A stretch of 10,862 nt of DNA, from assembly GCA_027859055.1 (NCBI GenBank), contig JAQIBO010000217.1, positions 1 through 10,862 of the forward strand, given 5' to 3'. Below, piece after piece: positions 5,778-10,648 of this stretch. This DNA comes from Spirochaeta sp. GTDB taxonomy: Bacteria > Spirochaetota > Spirochaetia > DSM-27196 > Alkalispirochaetaceae. The translations under genes and the position numbers were made by a program. Positions within the stretch are counted from its first letter, which is position 1. Each line of letters starts with the position of its first letter. The notes beneath the pieces were generated by a model. The model searched no databases and was not told the origin of the DNA. It worked only from the letters and a program-made list of their open reading frames with translations.

Positions 5778-6512
5778 CTATCGGTGTGTCCTGTAATTGC
5801 CGGTAATTTGGCCAATAATCAACGCTATTTCGTCCTTTGCCCCACGGCGGGACGCGTACCGTAACAAAGTATCCAGCTGGATGTGATAGCGATCCGAGGC
5901 AGATTCGTAGATATGGTGCGTCTCGGCACCTTCCAGAAATCCAAACAGGTTTCTGTCTTGCACTATGTCAACAAGAATTTTTTCAAGACGCGGTACGGTA
6001 ACATCGTCGACTCTGGTGAGTGGGGCTTCGGATACAAGTCGTTTGACGACAACATACTTCTGCCCCGGAAAAGACCGATCTACTGCCGGCAGATCTTCAT
6101 AGGCCACCGCCGGTTGATCGATACCCACCAGAAAATCCTGTACAGCGGCCTCACCGTCTTTCTCAACCTCTATGATGGAAACGCTCCGATCAGGGAAGTG
6201 CTGAGTCAGATCCTGCAAAACGTCAGACCTCCAGACACAAAGCTCGACATAAGGAAGATTTTTCCGAACAGCGTGGAAAAGCGAGGCCAGGGAATCCGCA
6301 ACCGTCAGACGAAACTCCCGTTTGTCCTGCCGGGTGTAGACCCCTCGCCGGAGACGTTGCAGCGCTCCACGCTGTACCATCTCATACAACCGCCACCGCA
6401 CCGTAGATCGTGGAACGTCGCGGTCACCGGTACGGGCCAGCTCTAACGCAGTATCAACGTCTATCGTCTCGTGCGAGTCTAGATAGGAATGGACTACTGA
6501 ATCGACGCCCAT
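5778..6512 (-). CDS. abiEi: AbiEi-like antitoxin and transcriptional repressor
   Basis: The 244-aa protein has an N-terminal winged helix-turn-helix (VDTALELARTGDRDVPRSTV, then RWRLYEMVQRGALQRLRRGV and YTRQD) at about residues 18-65. A C-terminal domain follows with PYVELCVWRSDVLQDLTQH, then VPRLEKILVDIV and EGAETHHIYESA. This is the layout of AbiEi antitoxins, which repress their own operon and counter the AbiEii nucleotidyltransferase. The start ATG 6512 has no ribosome site. Its last codons (QITGNY) are formed by a 17-bp sequence identical to one in its upstream operator region, so the natural C-terminus may have been replaced. Confidence 0.75.
   Translation of the reverse strand: MGVDSVVHSYLDSHETIDVDTALELARTGDRDVPRSTVRWRLYEMVQRGALQRLRRGVYTRQDKREFRLTVADSLASLFHAVRKNLPYVELCVWRSDVLQDLTQHFPDRSVSIIEVEKDGEAAVQDFLVGIDQPAVAYEDLPAVDRSFPGQKYVVVKRLVSEAPLTRVDDVTVPRLEKILVDIVQDRNLFGFLEGAETHHIYESASDRYHIQLDTLLRYASRRGAKDEIALIIGQITGNYRTHR
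5794..5810. repeat. 17-bp copy of the abiEi operator sequence inside the abiEi 3' end
   Basis: TAATTGCCGGTAATTTG here is identical to 6551-6567 upstream of the gene. The copy lies a few codons before the abiEi stop, at the point where the toxin gene has lost its N-terminal half. It may mark the recombination joint or a second AbiEi-binding site. Confidence 0.6.
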
Positions 6513-6531
6513 GCCAGAATGGTAATCCTAT

Positions 6532-6567
6532 TTACGGCAATTTTCTACTCTAATTGCCGGTAATTTG
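6532..6567 (-). promoter_or_regulatory. Inverted-repeat operator candidate upstream of abiEi
   Basis: TTACGGCAATT (6532-6542) and AATTGCCGGTAA (6552-6563) form an inverted repeat with a 9-bp spacer, starting 20 bases upstream of the abiEi start. AbiEi proteins are known to bind inverted repeats in their own promoter. A convincing -35/-10 pair was not found; TAGGAT or TACCAT nearer the start are weak -10 candidates. Confidence 0.55.
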
Positions 6568-6573
6568 ATCATG

Positions 6574-6842
6574 CTACTCAAAATAATTCTTCACGCTATA
6601 CTCAGGATTGCGACCAGGCCGCCGTCCCGCAGATACTTCTCCCGCTCCTGGCCGGCCATTGACGTTGCGTTCCTCGCATCGGCAACTTTGCCGCTGCGGT
6701 ACGCACCTAACGTAATCTTACGAGTGACAAAGGTTTCGCCCCGGATGGGACTTTCGTGGTTAAAGAGGATGCCGATGGAGGCGTGCATGCCGTAGCTTTC
6801 GCGATAGTTAACGGTGATCCAGTAGGCGTAGGGTCGTAAGTT
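6574..6842 (-). pseudogene. gmd pseudogene fragment, copy 3 (central piece joined to C-terminus)
   Basis: The right part reads PYAYWITVNYRESYGMHASI, then GILFNHESPIRGETFVTRKI, almost the exact central motif of GDP-mannose 4,6-dehydratase, including the catalytic-region Y-x-x-x-x-YWITVNYRES context. It then jumps after about 15 residues to RNATSMAGQEREKYLRDGG and ends GYSVKNYFE with a TAG at 6574-6576. About 150 residues of Gmd between these are missing, and an 18-bp insert (6601-6618) splits the tail. The shared RNATS and insert place it in the same lineage as copies 1 and 2, distinct from the intact gene. It is the clearest proof that the repeats derive from gmd. Confidence 0.85.
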
Positions 6843-6864
6843 TTGCTGAAGAGTCGGGGCGTAT

Positions 6865-6958
6865 CCCCGCGCTATCGCGCGGGGCCGGGCATCAGGCGCG
6901 TACACACCGGAACGCGCCATCATCTTCGGGGGTTCCGTCTCCCGCTTACGCGGGAGAC
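6865..6958. repeat. Cluster of three perfect hairpins
   Basis: Three stems lie in 94 bases between the DUF2283 stop and the gmd fragment: CCCCGCGC/GCGCGGGG (6865-6884, 4-base loop), GGCGCGT/ACGCGCC (6895-6918) and GTCTCCCGC/GCGGGAGAC (6937-6958, 4-base loop). None has a T-tract, so rho-independent termination is doubtful; RNA stabilisation, a REP-like role or a recombination substrate is possible. Confidence 0.6.
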
Positions 6959-6965
6959 CGTACGT

Positions 6966-7172
6966 TCAGGCCGACTGCTTTCCGATTTCGCGGTATACCA
7001 ATTCCTGGAGCCCGCCCGATTCCTTGGCGTGCTCAATCGTCATGCTCACAACATTCCCGTCTTCGTCTATGTCCACATAAAGGTTCTCGCTAATCTCTCG
7101 TGTTTCAGCTATCGCGTGGTTAGTGAAGTCGAAAAGAGCTGTGTCCGTGTCGCTAAAATACCTAATCGTCAT
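6966..7172 (-). CDS. DUF2283 antitoxin-like protein, copy 2
   Basis: A 68-aa DUF2283 protein, nearly identical to the 1749-1955 product: MTIRYFSDTDTALFDFTNHA, then ENLYVDIDEDGNVVSMTI and the end REIGKQSA. Its start overlaps the stop of the DUF4258 gene by four bases (ATGA), the expected arrangement for this pair, so this copy is in its native context. Role as antitoxin is inferred from the known association with DUF4258. Confidence 0.85.
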   Translation of the reverse strand: MTIRYFSDTDTALFDFTNHAIAETREISENLYVDIDEDGNVVSMTIEHAKESGGLQELVYREIGKQSA

Positions 7173-7411
7173 GCATTTTCCTCCCGAAAAGAGCGGTCAA
7201 AGAAAGCGTTGTGGACCGTTTCTCCGTCTGCCAAGAGTATCACACGAAGGTATTTGTTTTCCTCCGAGATGAACCCCCATGCTTTGATCCGCCCGTCGGT
7301 CTGCGTTTCTCGGCGAATCGGGGACTGAACTGCAAGTTCAATCCATTCCGTTTTGATACGCTTCCGGTCGACCCGTTCTCTGGTTTGAAGAAAGTACTGC
7401 GTATACTTCAT
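7169..7411 (-). CDS. DUF4258-like putative toxin partner of DUF2283
   Basis: This 80-aa basic protein has YTQYFLQTRERVDRKRI at the N-terminus and a core reading DGRIKAWGFISEENKYLRVI, followed by LLADGETVHNAFFDRSFRE. The W-G-x-I-x-E-x-x-K-Y-L-R-V-x-x-L and ETVHNAFFD blocks are characteristic of the DUF4258-type partner of DUF2283, with a small RelE-like fold expected. A GGGAGA ribosome site lies about nine bases before the ATG. It shows no lesion and is one of three intact candidate toxins in the window. RNase activity is not shown by sequence alone. Confidence 0.75.
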   Translation of the reverse strand: MKYTQYFLQTRERVDRKRIKTEWIELAVQSPIRRETQTDGRIKAWGFISEENKYLRVILLADGETVHNAFFDRSFREENA

Positions 7412-7437
7412 CTACGATGGTCTCCCGAAGCCCATAT

Positions 7438-7460
7438 AAAATAATTGTTCACTTCCATAC
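7438..7460 (-). repeat. Weak gmd-tail match
   Basis: On the minus strand GTGAACAATTATTTTAT matches the gmd-tail core GTGAAGAATTATTTTGAG, with one mismatch in the central 15 bases. The preceding codons can be read MEVNNYF, close to YEVKNYFE at 10211. It lies upstream of the DUF4258/DUF2283 block and downstream of the DUF3841 remnant, where a boundary is expected. The short length makes it tentative. Confidence 0.4.
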
Positions 7461-7466
7461 TAACTA

Positions 7467-7705
7467 TTAACGGGCATATCGATCTACTGCTTCACCTGAC
7501 CGGCCGGGAGATTGAGGCGTGCCGTGATCGGCCAGCGCAGACTCGAATCTGTCTCCATCGGCCTCAGATGAAGGTAGATACCAATAATTCAGGACGTGGT
7601 GCCATAATGAGAAATCGGAAAGTAATGCTCTCTCGTCGGGATACTCCAGTTCCAACCTGACGGCTCTATCCACGCCGGCAAAGATTGTATGGTCCAAAGA
7701 GTCAT
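7467..7705 (-). pseudogene. DUF3841 remnant
   Basis: From ATG 7705 one frame gives MTLWTIQSLPAWIE, the typical DUF3841 N-terminus. A different frame then gives VRLELEYPDERALLSDFSLW and HHVLNYWYLP, matching the family's C-terminal L-L-S-D-F-x-L-W-H-x-V-L-N-x-W-Y-L block. Family members have roughly 100 residues between these motifs, so an internal deletion with a frameshift has occurred. The C-terminal frame is open back into the DUF433 remnant, making an apparent fusion of 126 codons. The function of DUF3841 is unknown. Confidence 0.6.
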
Positions 7706-7757
7706 TTGTAGCCATATCAACGTCATGGCCAAACTCTTGAAATATCTGCGCACCGTG

Positions 7758-8036
7758 CGGAAGATCGACAAATCGTTCCCGTGACATTTCTGATCCGTTC
7801 GCGATGCACGCCCGAAGGTCTGTCTCTGTAAGCCCTGGCCTGGTCATTCGCTTTGCTCATTGCTCGGCTATGCGTCCCAAATATTCTGCCAGGATCTCAT
7901 CGTGGTTCATTCCCGCCGCGAGCATATCCAAAACAAGGGAAACCCAGATTCGGTGACCTCTGACGCAGGGCTTTCCAAAACAAATCTCTGGGTTAATGGA
8001 GATTCGCCGCAGGAGTTCGTGCTTTGTTTCACTCAT
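7758..8036 (-). pseudogene. DUF433 antitoxin interrupted by an in-frame stop
   Basis: The first 52 residues are typical DUF433: SINPEICFGKPCVRGHRI, then WVSLVLDMLAAGMNHDEIL. After EILAEY the frame runs into LGRIAEQ and a TGA at 7857-7859. The missing C-terminus, PGLTETDLRACIANGSEMSR and ERFVDLP, resumes in the same frame 42 bases later. EILAEY plus PGLTE is the expected family sequence, so a 42-bp in-frame segment carrying the stop has been inserted (about 7839-7880). A GGAGGT ribosome site lies seven bases before ATG 8036. The truncated 59-aa form could still be made. No DUF5615 gene follows, only an FQEFGHDVDMA scrap resembling one. Confidence 0.7.
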
Positions 8037-8162
8037 TCTCATTACCTCCCTTACACCCATGGTAACCTTGTTTAGTTTACCGCATCCACTGTTTTCCGCA
8101 TTTGCCGGCAATCCGCGTGAGGTCCTACACACGGCGAGTGTGTTCAACCCGGTCGTCAATTC

Positions 8163-8375
8163 TTATGCCGACCGCTGGGGTGTGCGCTGATAGTCCACGG
8201 TTGAAAGATCAGCAATATGTTCAGAGGCATTTAGTATTTCGATAGATACGAGTTCACCAAGGCTATCGTAGTCGAGAATAACGCCCGGCCTGGTCTCATC
8301 ACTTTCGTCAACCGGTGCGTTCTGTTTAAAGGTTATTGTCAGTGCATCCATATCCTGGTCATATCGTATCTTCAT
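8163..8375 (-). CDS. DUF2283 antitoxin-like protein, copy 3 (divergent)
   Basis: A 70-aa DUF2283 protein reads MKIRYDQDMDALTITFKQNA, then RPGVILDYDSLGELVSIEIL and a short C-terminal tail. It is clearly divergent from the other two copies, so it arrived separately. ATG 8375 is chosen because GGAGAG lies upstream; a GTG at 8390 would abut the preceding stop. Upstream is only the C-terminus of a DUF4258-like gene (8390-8471), so the antitoxin has outlived its partner. Confidence 0.8.
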   Translation of the reverse strand: MKIRYDQDMDALTITFKQNAPVDESDETRPGVILDYDSLGELVSIEILNASEHIADLSTVDYQRTPQRSA

Positions 8376-8389
8376 GGTGACTCTCTCCA

Positions 8390-8471
8390 CTACTTCTCTA
8401 TTTTACTCGTTCGATAGATAGTTACAGCTACGGGGGGTTCACGATCAGTATCGACAAAACGAATAGAATGC
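8390..8471 (-). pseudogene. C-terminal scrap of a DUF4258-like gene
   Basis: A frame ending TAG at 8390-8392 reads FEHSIRFVDTDREPPVAVTI and YRTSKIEK. The A-V-T-I-Y-R-T-S-K-I-x-K ending is typical of DUF4258-type proteins just upstream of DUF2283. The remaining ~60 residues are missing and replaced by the tail of the vapC remnant. The fusion point is at about 8472-8490. Confidence 0.55.
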
Positions 8472-8674
8472 TCAAAACGCCGCTTCGCTTCCGGGAAACT
8501 CGACATTCAACCAGTGCTCCGCCGATGCCAGGTGAATCGCGTCAAGGGACCGGACGACCAGTGGATAGGGCGCTCAGCCCGCCGGCTCCCCTCCAACGGT
8601 GCAAGCACATCACTTCCCTCCAGCAGCCACGCCAGCACAACACTGGTGTCCAGATAATGGAGTTGATCACTCAC
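8472..8674 (-). pseudogene. VapC-like PIN toxin, internally deleted and frameshifted
   Basis: A GTG start at 8674 overlaps the phd stop by eight bases and gives HYLDTSVVLAWLLEGSDVL, the PIN-domain N-terminus with its first catalytic Asp. After LEGS the sequence loses about 70 residues. Another frame supplies the PIN C-terminal motif RSLDAIHLASAEHW before a stop at 8472. The central acidic residues of the PIN active site are gone, so no nuclease activity is expected. Confidence 0.75.
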
Positions 8675-8918
8675 CGCGGTCCTCGTTGATCAACTCCATG
8701 GAAAGCCCGGGCCACCCTTCGATCGGGCCTTCCGCATCGATTCCGGCGAGGGAGAACGATTCCGACGGATAGTCTACTGACTGTGCATCGTAATCATTAC
8801 GGCGGACCTCCGCCACGGGTCGACGATGCTCCGTAATTACATACGTTTCCCCGCGTTGAACGTTCCGTAAATACGCCGACATATGGGCTTTAAAATCTGA
8901 CACACTGAGACTCTTCAT
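8667..8918 (-). CDS. Phd/YefM-family antitoxin
   Basis: The 83-aa protein has the Phd/YefM N-terminal DNA-binding fold: MKSLSVSDFKAHMSAYLRNV, then the RGETYVITEHRRPVAEVR strand segment at about residues 22-39. The C-terminal part, IDAEGPIEGWPGLSMELINE, is the intrinsically disordered toxin-binding tail. Such proteins neutralise a VapC or Doc/RelE-type toxin and repress the operon. The partner directly downstream is a broken PIN gene, leaving an orphan antitoxin. There is no ribosome site; the promoter -10 box ends six bases before ATG 8918. Confidence 0.85.
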   Translation of the reverse strand: MKSLSVSDFKAHMSAYLRNVQRGETYVITEHRRPVAEVRRNDYDAQSVDYPSESFSLAGIDAEGPIEGWPGLSMELINEDRGE

Positions 8919-8953
8919 AGGTCAATTATAGGTCAGATCTTACTGAAAACCAA
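8919..8953 (-). promoter_or_regulatory. phd promoter with overlapping direct-repeat operator
   Basis: A perfect TATAAT (8925-8930) sits six bases before the ATG, with TTGGTT (8948-8953) 17 bases further upstream as a modest -35. Two TGACCT repeats (8919-8924 and 8930-8935), spaced one helical turn apart, flank and overlap the -10. Initiation seven bases past the -10 would fall on the A of ATG, giving a leaderless message. Phd/YefM binding to the repeats is inference. Confidence 0.65.
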
Positions 8954-8997
8954 AAAGGCGGCGGTACTTGCCAAAATTGACGCCAAAGTGGGGGCGG

Positions 8998-9351
8998 TCA
9001 CACTGTATCCGATCCGGAAACGGAGAGCACTCCGTACATCTCGGCGATAATGTGCCGGACGGACGCTGCCTCGCCGTCATCTATCGTCCCCAGCATATCG
9101 CCCAGTCGCGTACGAGAAACGGTCCGGATCTGATCGACCGCGATCTCTCCCTCGATTCCGGCGATGGTACACCCGACGCGGCTGCGCCACCGGGGATGCC
9201 TGGTCGATGTGAGCGGGCACACGACAACCGTGCCGAGGTGGCGATTCATCGCCTCATCACTGACAACCACCGCCGGACGACGTTTCGCCGTTTCTCGGCC
9301 GACGATCGGGTCCAGATTCACCCAATACACCCCGTATCGTTCAATCGGCAA
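8998..9351 (-). CDS. mazF: MazF endoribonuclease toxin
   Basis: This 117-aa MazF/PemK-family protein reads YGVYWVNLDPIVGRETAKRR, then PAVVVSDEAMNRHLGTVVVC and PLTSTRH, with DQIRTVSRTRLGDMLGTID later. The G-x-E-x-x-K-R-R-P loop, P-L-T-S and D-Q-I-R-T-V motifs are the RNA-binding and catalytic elements of mRNA interferases. Length is normal and no lesion is visible. The start is TTG at 9351, supported by GGAG seven bases upstream; no ATG lies near it. It overlaps mazE by 11 bases, as in classical mazEF operons. The weak start may keep toxin output low. Confidence 0.9.
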   Translation of the reverse strand: MPIERYGVYWVNLDPIVGRETAKRRPAVVVSDEAMNRHLGTVVVCPLTSTRHPRWRSRVGCTIAGIEGEIAVDQIRTVSRTRLGDMLGTIDDGEAASVRHIIAEMYGVLSVSGSDTV

Positions 9352-9595
9352 GACCGTCTCCTGCAGTACTGTCCCAGGCGTCCCATTCCGAGCGCTCAGC
9401 GGCTTCAGCGCACATCTCGCGATAGGACTGCTCGTAGCTCAGCGTCCGTTCCCGGCGGGACACGGACAGCAAGATACCCTCCCGACGACGATCGATATTA
9501 AGCTCGTCGCCGTCATGCAGCTCATACGCCTCAAGGAGCGCTGCCGGGAGACGAATACCGCGGGAGTTTCCGATCCGTATCACCTTCGTTTTCAT
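9341..9595 (-). CDS. mazE: MazE antitoxin (AbrB-type)
   Basis: The 84-aa protein opens MKTKVIRIGNSRGIRLPAAL, the swapped-hairpin AbrB/MazE DNA-binding domain with its IGNSRGIRLP core, then LLEAYELHDGDELNIDRRRE. The acidic C-terminal tail (SYREMCAEAAERSEWDAWD) is expected to wrap around MazF. It is followed with an 11-base overlap by the toxin. No ribosome site precedes ATG 9595; the promoter geometry suggests a leaderless message. This is the only classical TA pair here with both partners intact. Confidence 0.9.
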   Translation of the reverse strand: MKTKVIRIGNSRGIRLPAALLEAYELHDGDELNIDRRREGILLSVSRRERTLSYEQSYREMCAEAAERSEWDAWDSTAGDGLAD

Positions 9596-9630
9596 GTAAT
9601 TACTGTAATTACTTTTGCAGGAACGGTCAA
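9596..9630 (-). promoter_or_regulatory. mazEF promoter with tandem palindromic operator
   Basis: TTGACC (9625-9630) and TACAGT (9602-9607) are separated by exactly 17 bases, and the -10 ends six bases before the ATG, so transcription would begin at or next to the start codon. Two copies of the perfect palindrome GTAATTAC (9596-9603 and 9605-9612) overlap the -10 and touch the ATG, ideal for MazE-MazF autorepression. Confidence 0.7.
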
Positions 9631-9697
9631 GGGTCAGAATACGGATCTATATTGAACTATCGCTCTCGGTCAGCGCCGCGGTTAAAGGTAAAGCATA

Positions 9698-9717
9698 AGC
9701 CCGCCCTCGAGGAGGCT
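9698..9717. repeat. GC-rich hairpin motif, copy 2
   Basis: AGCCCGCCCTCGAGGAGGCT closely matches 1042-1062. It lies in the gene-free stretch 9631-9791. That stretch also holds an AT-rich block (9743-9775) with overlapping TATAAT-like boxes on both strands, but no reading frame worth calling. Confidence 0.4.
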
Positions 9718-9791
9718 TTCCGGGTCAGTCCTTCCTCCGAGTGCAAAATATAATATAATTGTGTTATAACCAAATATCTCCACTAACGGGC

Positions 9792-9822
9792 AAAAATAAA
9801 AGGCGGACCGAAGTCCACCTTT
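9792..9822 (-). terminator. Intrinsic terminator reading leftwards
   Basis: On the minus strand a 10-bp stem (AAAGGTGGAC pairing with GTCCGCCTTT, one T-G wobble) closes a TTCG tetraloop and is followed by TTTATTTTT. This is a textbook rho-independent terminator. It directly follows the stop of the gene tail at 9822-9923 and insulates mazEF from hicB transcription. Confidence 0.85.
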
Positions 9823-9923
9823 CAACTCACCGTCACCTGCAGGCCCACGCGGTTCAAACTTAACTCCACGACCCTGGCCCCGCCGACACGGGCCGCGATG
9901 GCCCGCGAGATATTTTCGATCAC
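9822..9923 (-). pseudogene. C-terminal fragment of an unidentified gene
   Basis: A frame of 33 codons reads IENISRAIAARVGGARVVEL, then SLNRVGLQVTVS, with a stop placed exactly at the base of the terminator stem. The regular alternation of helix and strand residues and the terminator suggest the 3' end of a once-normal gene whose 5' part was lost when hicB was joined at about 9930. I could not recognise the family. A competing 86-codon frame across the region has low-complexity content and runs through the terminator, so it was not called. Confidence 0.35.
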
Positions 9924-9938
9924 TATGGTTCATCATGT

Positions 9939-10163
9939 TCATGCAAACAAGAGCCGACGTCCTTTTGGTTCAGGGATGTGGTCACCAAACCCGACGGCGG
10001 TAGAAAACCATAATTGCGCTGCGATTTCGGTGTTTTTTAATGCATCTTCCCTTGTCTCTCCGTGAGCTGTACATCCAGGAAGTTCAGGGACGTCTGCTAC
10101 GTAAGCGTCATCTTCGTCGCTCCAAAAAATTATAATTTCGTATTTCTGGGTCCGGTGGTTCAT
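9939..10163 (-). CDS. hicB: HicB-family antitoxin
   Basis: The 74-aa protein reads MNHRTQKYEIIIFWSDEDDA, then YVADVPELPGCTAHGETRED and ALKNTEIAAQLWFSTAVGFG. This is the partial RNase H-like HicB fold with the hallmark D-x-x-Y-V-A-x-V-P-E-L-P-G-C motif and following helix. The start at 10163 is chosen for the AAGGA about six bases upstream; the longer frame to 10211 runs into the gmd-tail repeat. HicA, normally adjacent, is absent on both sides: upstream there are only 47 bases before the gmd tail. It is an orphan antitoxin. Confidence 0.85.
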   Translation of the reverse strand: MNHRTQKYEIIIFWSDEDDAYVADVPELPGCTAHGETREDALKNTEIAAQLWFSTAVGFGDHIPEPKGRRLLFA

Positions 10164-10195
10164 AGCTGATCCTTCAACATCTTTTTTCCATTTAC

Positions 10196-10263
10196 TCAAC
10201 GGACTACCCACTCAAAATAATTCTTCACCTCGTACCCAGGATACGTAGGCCGCTTTCCTGCAG
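10196..10263 (-). repeat. gmd-tail fragment, copy 5
   Basis: The minus strand gives EKYLQ-like sequence (GAAGTACCTGCAGGAAAG), a short 14-bp insert (10236-10249) and then GYEVKNYFE. The gmd stop codon is lost: the frame reads on as WVVR to a TGA at 10196. It bounds the hicB block on the right and the collapsed PemI/PemK-like pair on the left end of its block. Confidence 0.65.
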
Positions 10264-10349
10264 GTACTTCTCCCACGCCGAACAGGAAGCGACTATTGGC
10301 CAAGTAGGCGCTTGCTACCGTGTGAATGGTAAGAACGACGTTTGTTCGG

Positions 10350-10445
10350 TTACGGTTGTGCTGAACAGCTAACTGGTCGTCTCTTGGATGAGTCTATATC
10401 CGAGAACGGAAACGGAAGAAGTACGATCTCATCGGCTCGGTACAT
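10350..10445 (-). pseudogene. PemK-like toxin, N-terminal remnant
   Basis: From ATG 10445 the frame reads MYRADEIVLLPFPFSDIDSS, then KRRPV, the canonical PemK N-terminus, followed by SCSAQP and a stop. The remaining roughly 80 residues are absent, and the following ~90 bases up to the gmd tail carry nothing recognisable from PemK. The sequence indicates what the frameshifted copy at 1952-2276 once looked like. The start overlaps the antitoxin remnant by 17 bases. Confidence 0.75.
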
Positions 10446-10521
10446 CGTTCCAAACCTCATCCTCAGGCGTGCTCCAGACGGAGGTCATGCTGCTTTCTTG
10501 CAGTCGCTCCATGGCGTTCAT
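10429..10521 (-). pseudogene. PemI/VapB-like antitoxin with a 123-bp internal deletion
   Basis: The 30-codon frame reads MNAMERLQESSMTSVWSTPE, then DEVWNDVPSR. Compared with the 2260-2475 gene it lacks exactly 41 codons, the whole D-F-I-D-F helical core, between two CCATG repeats, and stays in frame. The upstream 10522-10648 also matches 2476-2602, so the whole unit is a diverged duplicate lying directly behind the intact gmd. Confidence 0.75.
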
Positions 10522-10648
10522 ATTACCCATGCACCCCTTAAGAAATTTATGCACTTGCGTGGCGTTTCGATCTCCCGATCAAGAACATTTCCGTTCATAC
10601 CTCTATAGACAGCTCAACCAGCCTCACCGCCTCACGAAATCCCAAAAC

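Noticed and set aside
5883..6446. 187-codon plus-strand open frame
   Set aside because: Lies entirely antisense to abiEi, whose minus-strand product has family motifs.
8127..8143. ACACAC/GTGTGT hairpin downstream of DUF2283 as a terminator
   Set aside because: Only six weak pairs and no T-tract follow on the minus strand, so it does not meet the standard of an intrinsic terminator.
8968..9501. 177-codon plus-strand open frame
   Set aside because: Antisense to mazF and mazE, both with clear family motifs on the minus strand.
9682..9942. 86-codon minus-strand frame downstream of hicB as a HicA toxin
   Set aside because: It has no HicA double-stranded RNA-binding-like motif or catalytic histidine context, is glycine/arginine-rich and reads through a strong terminator.
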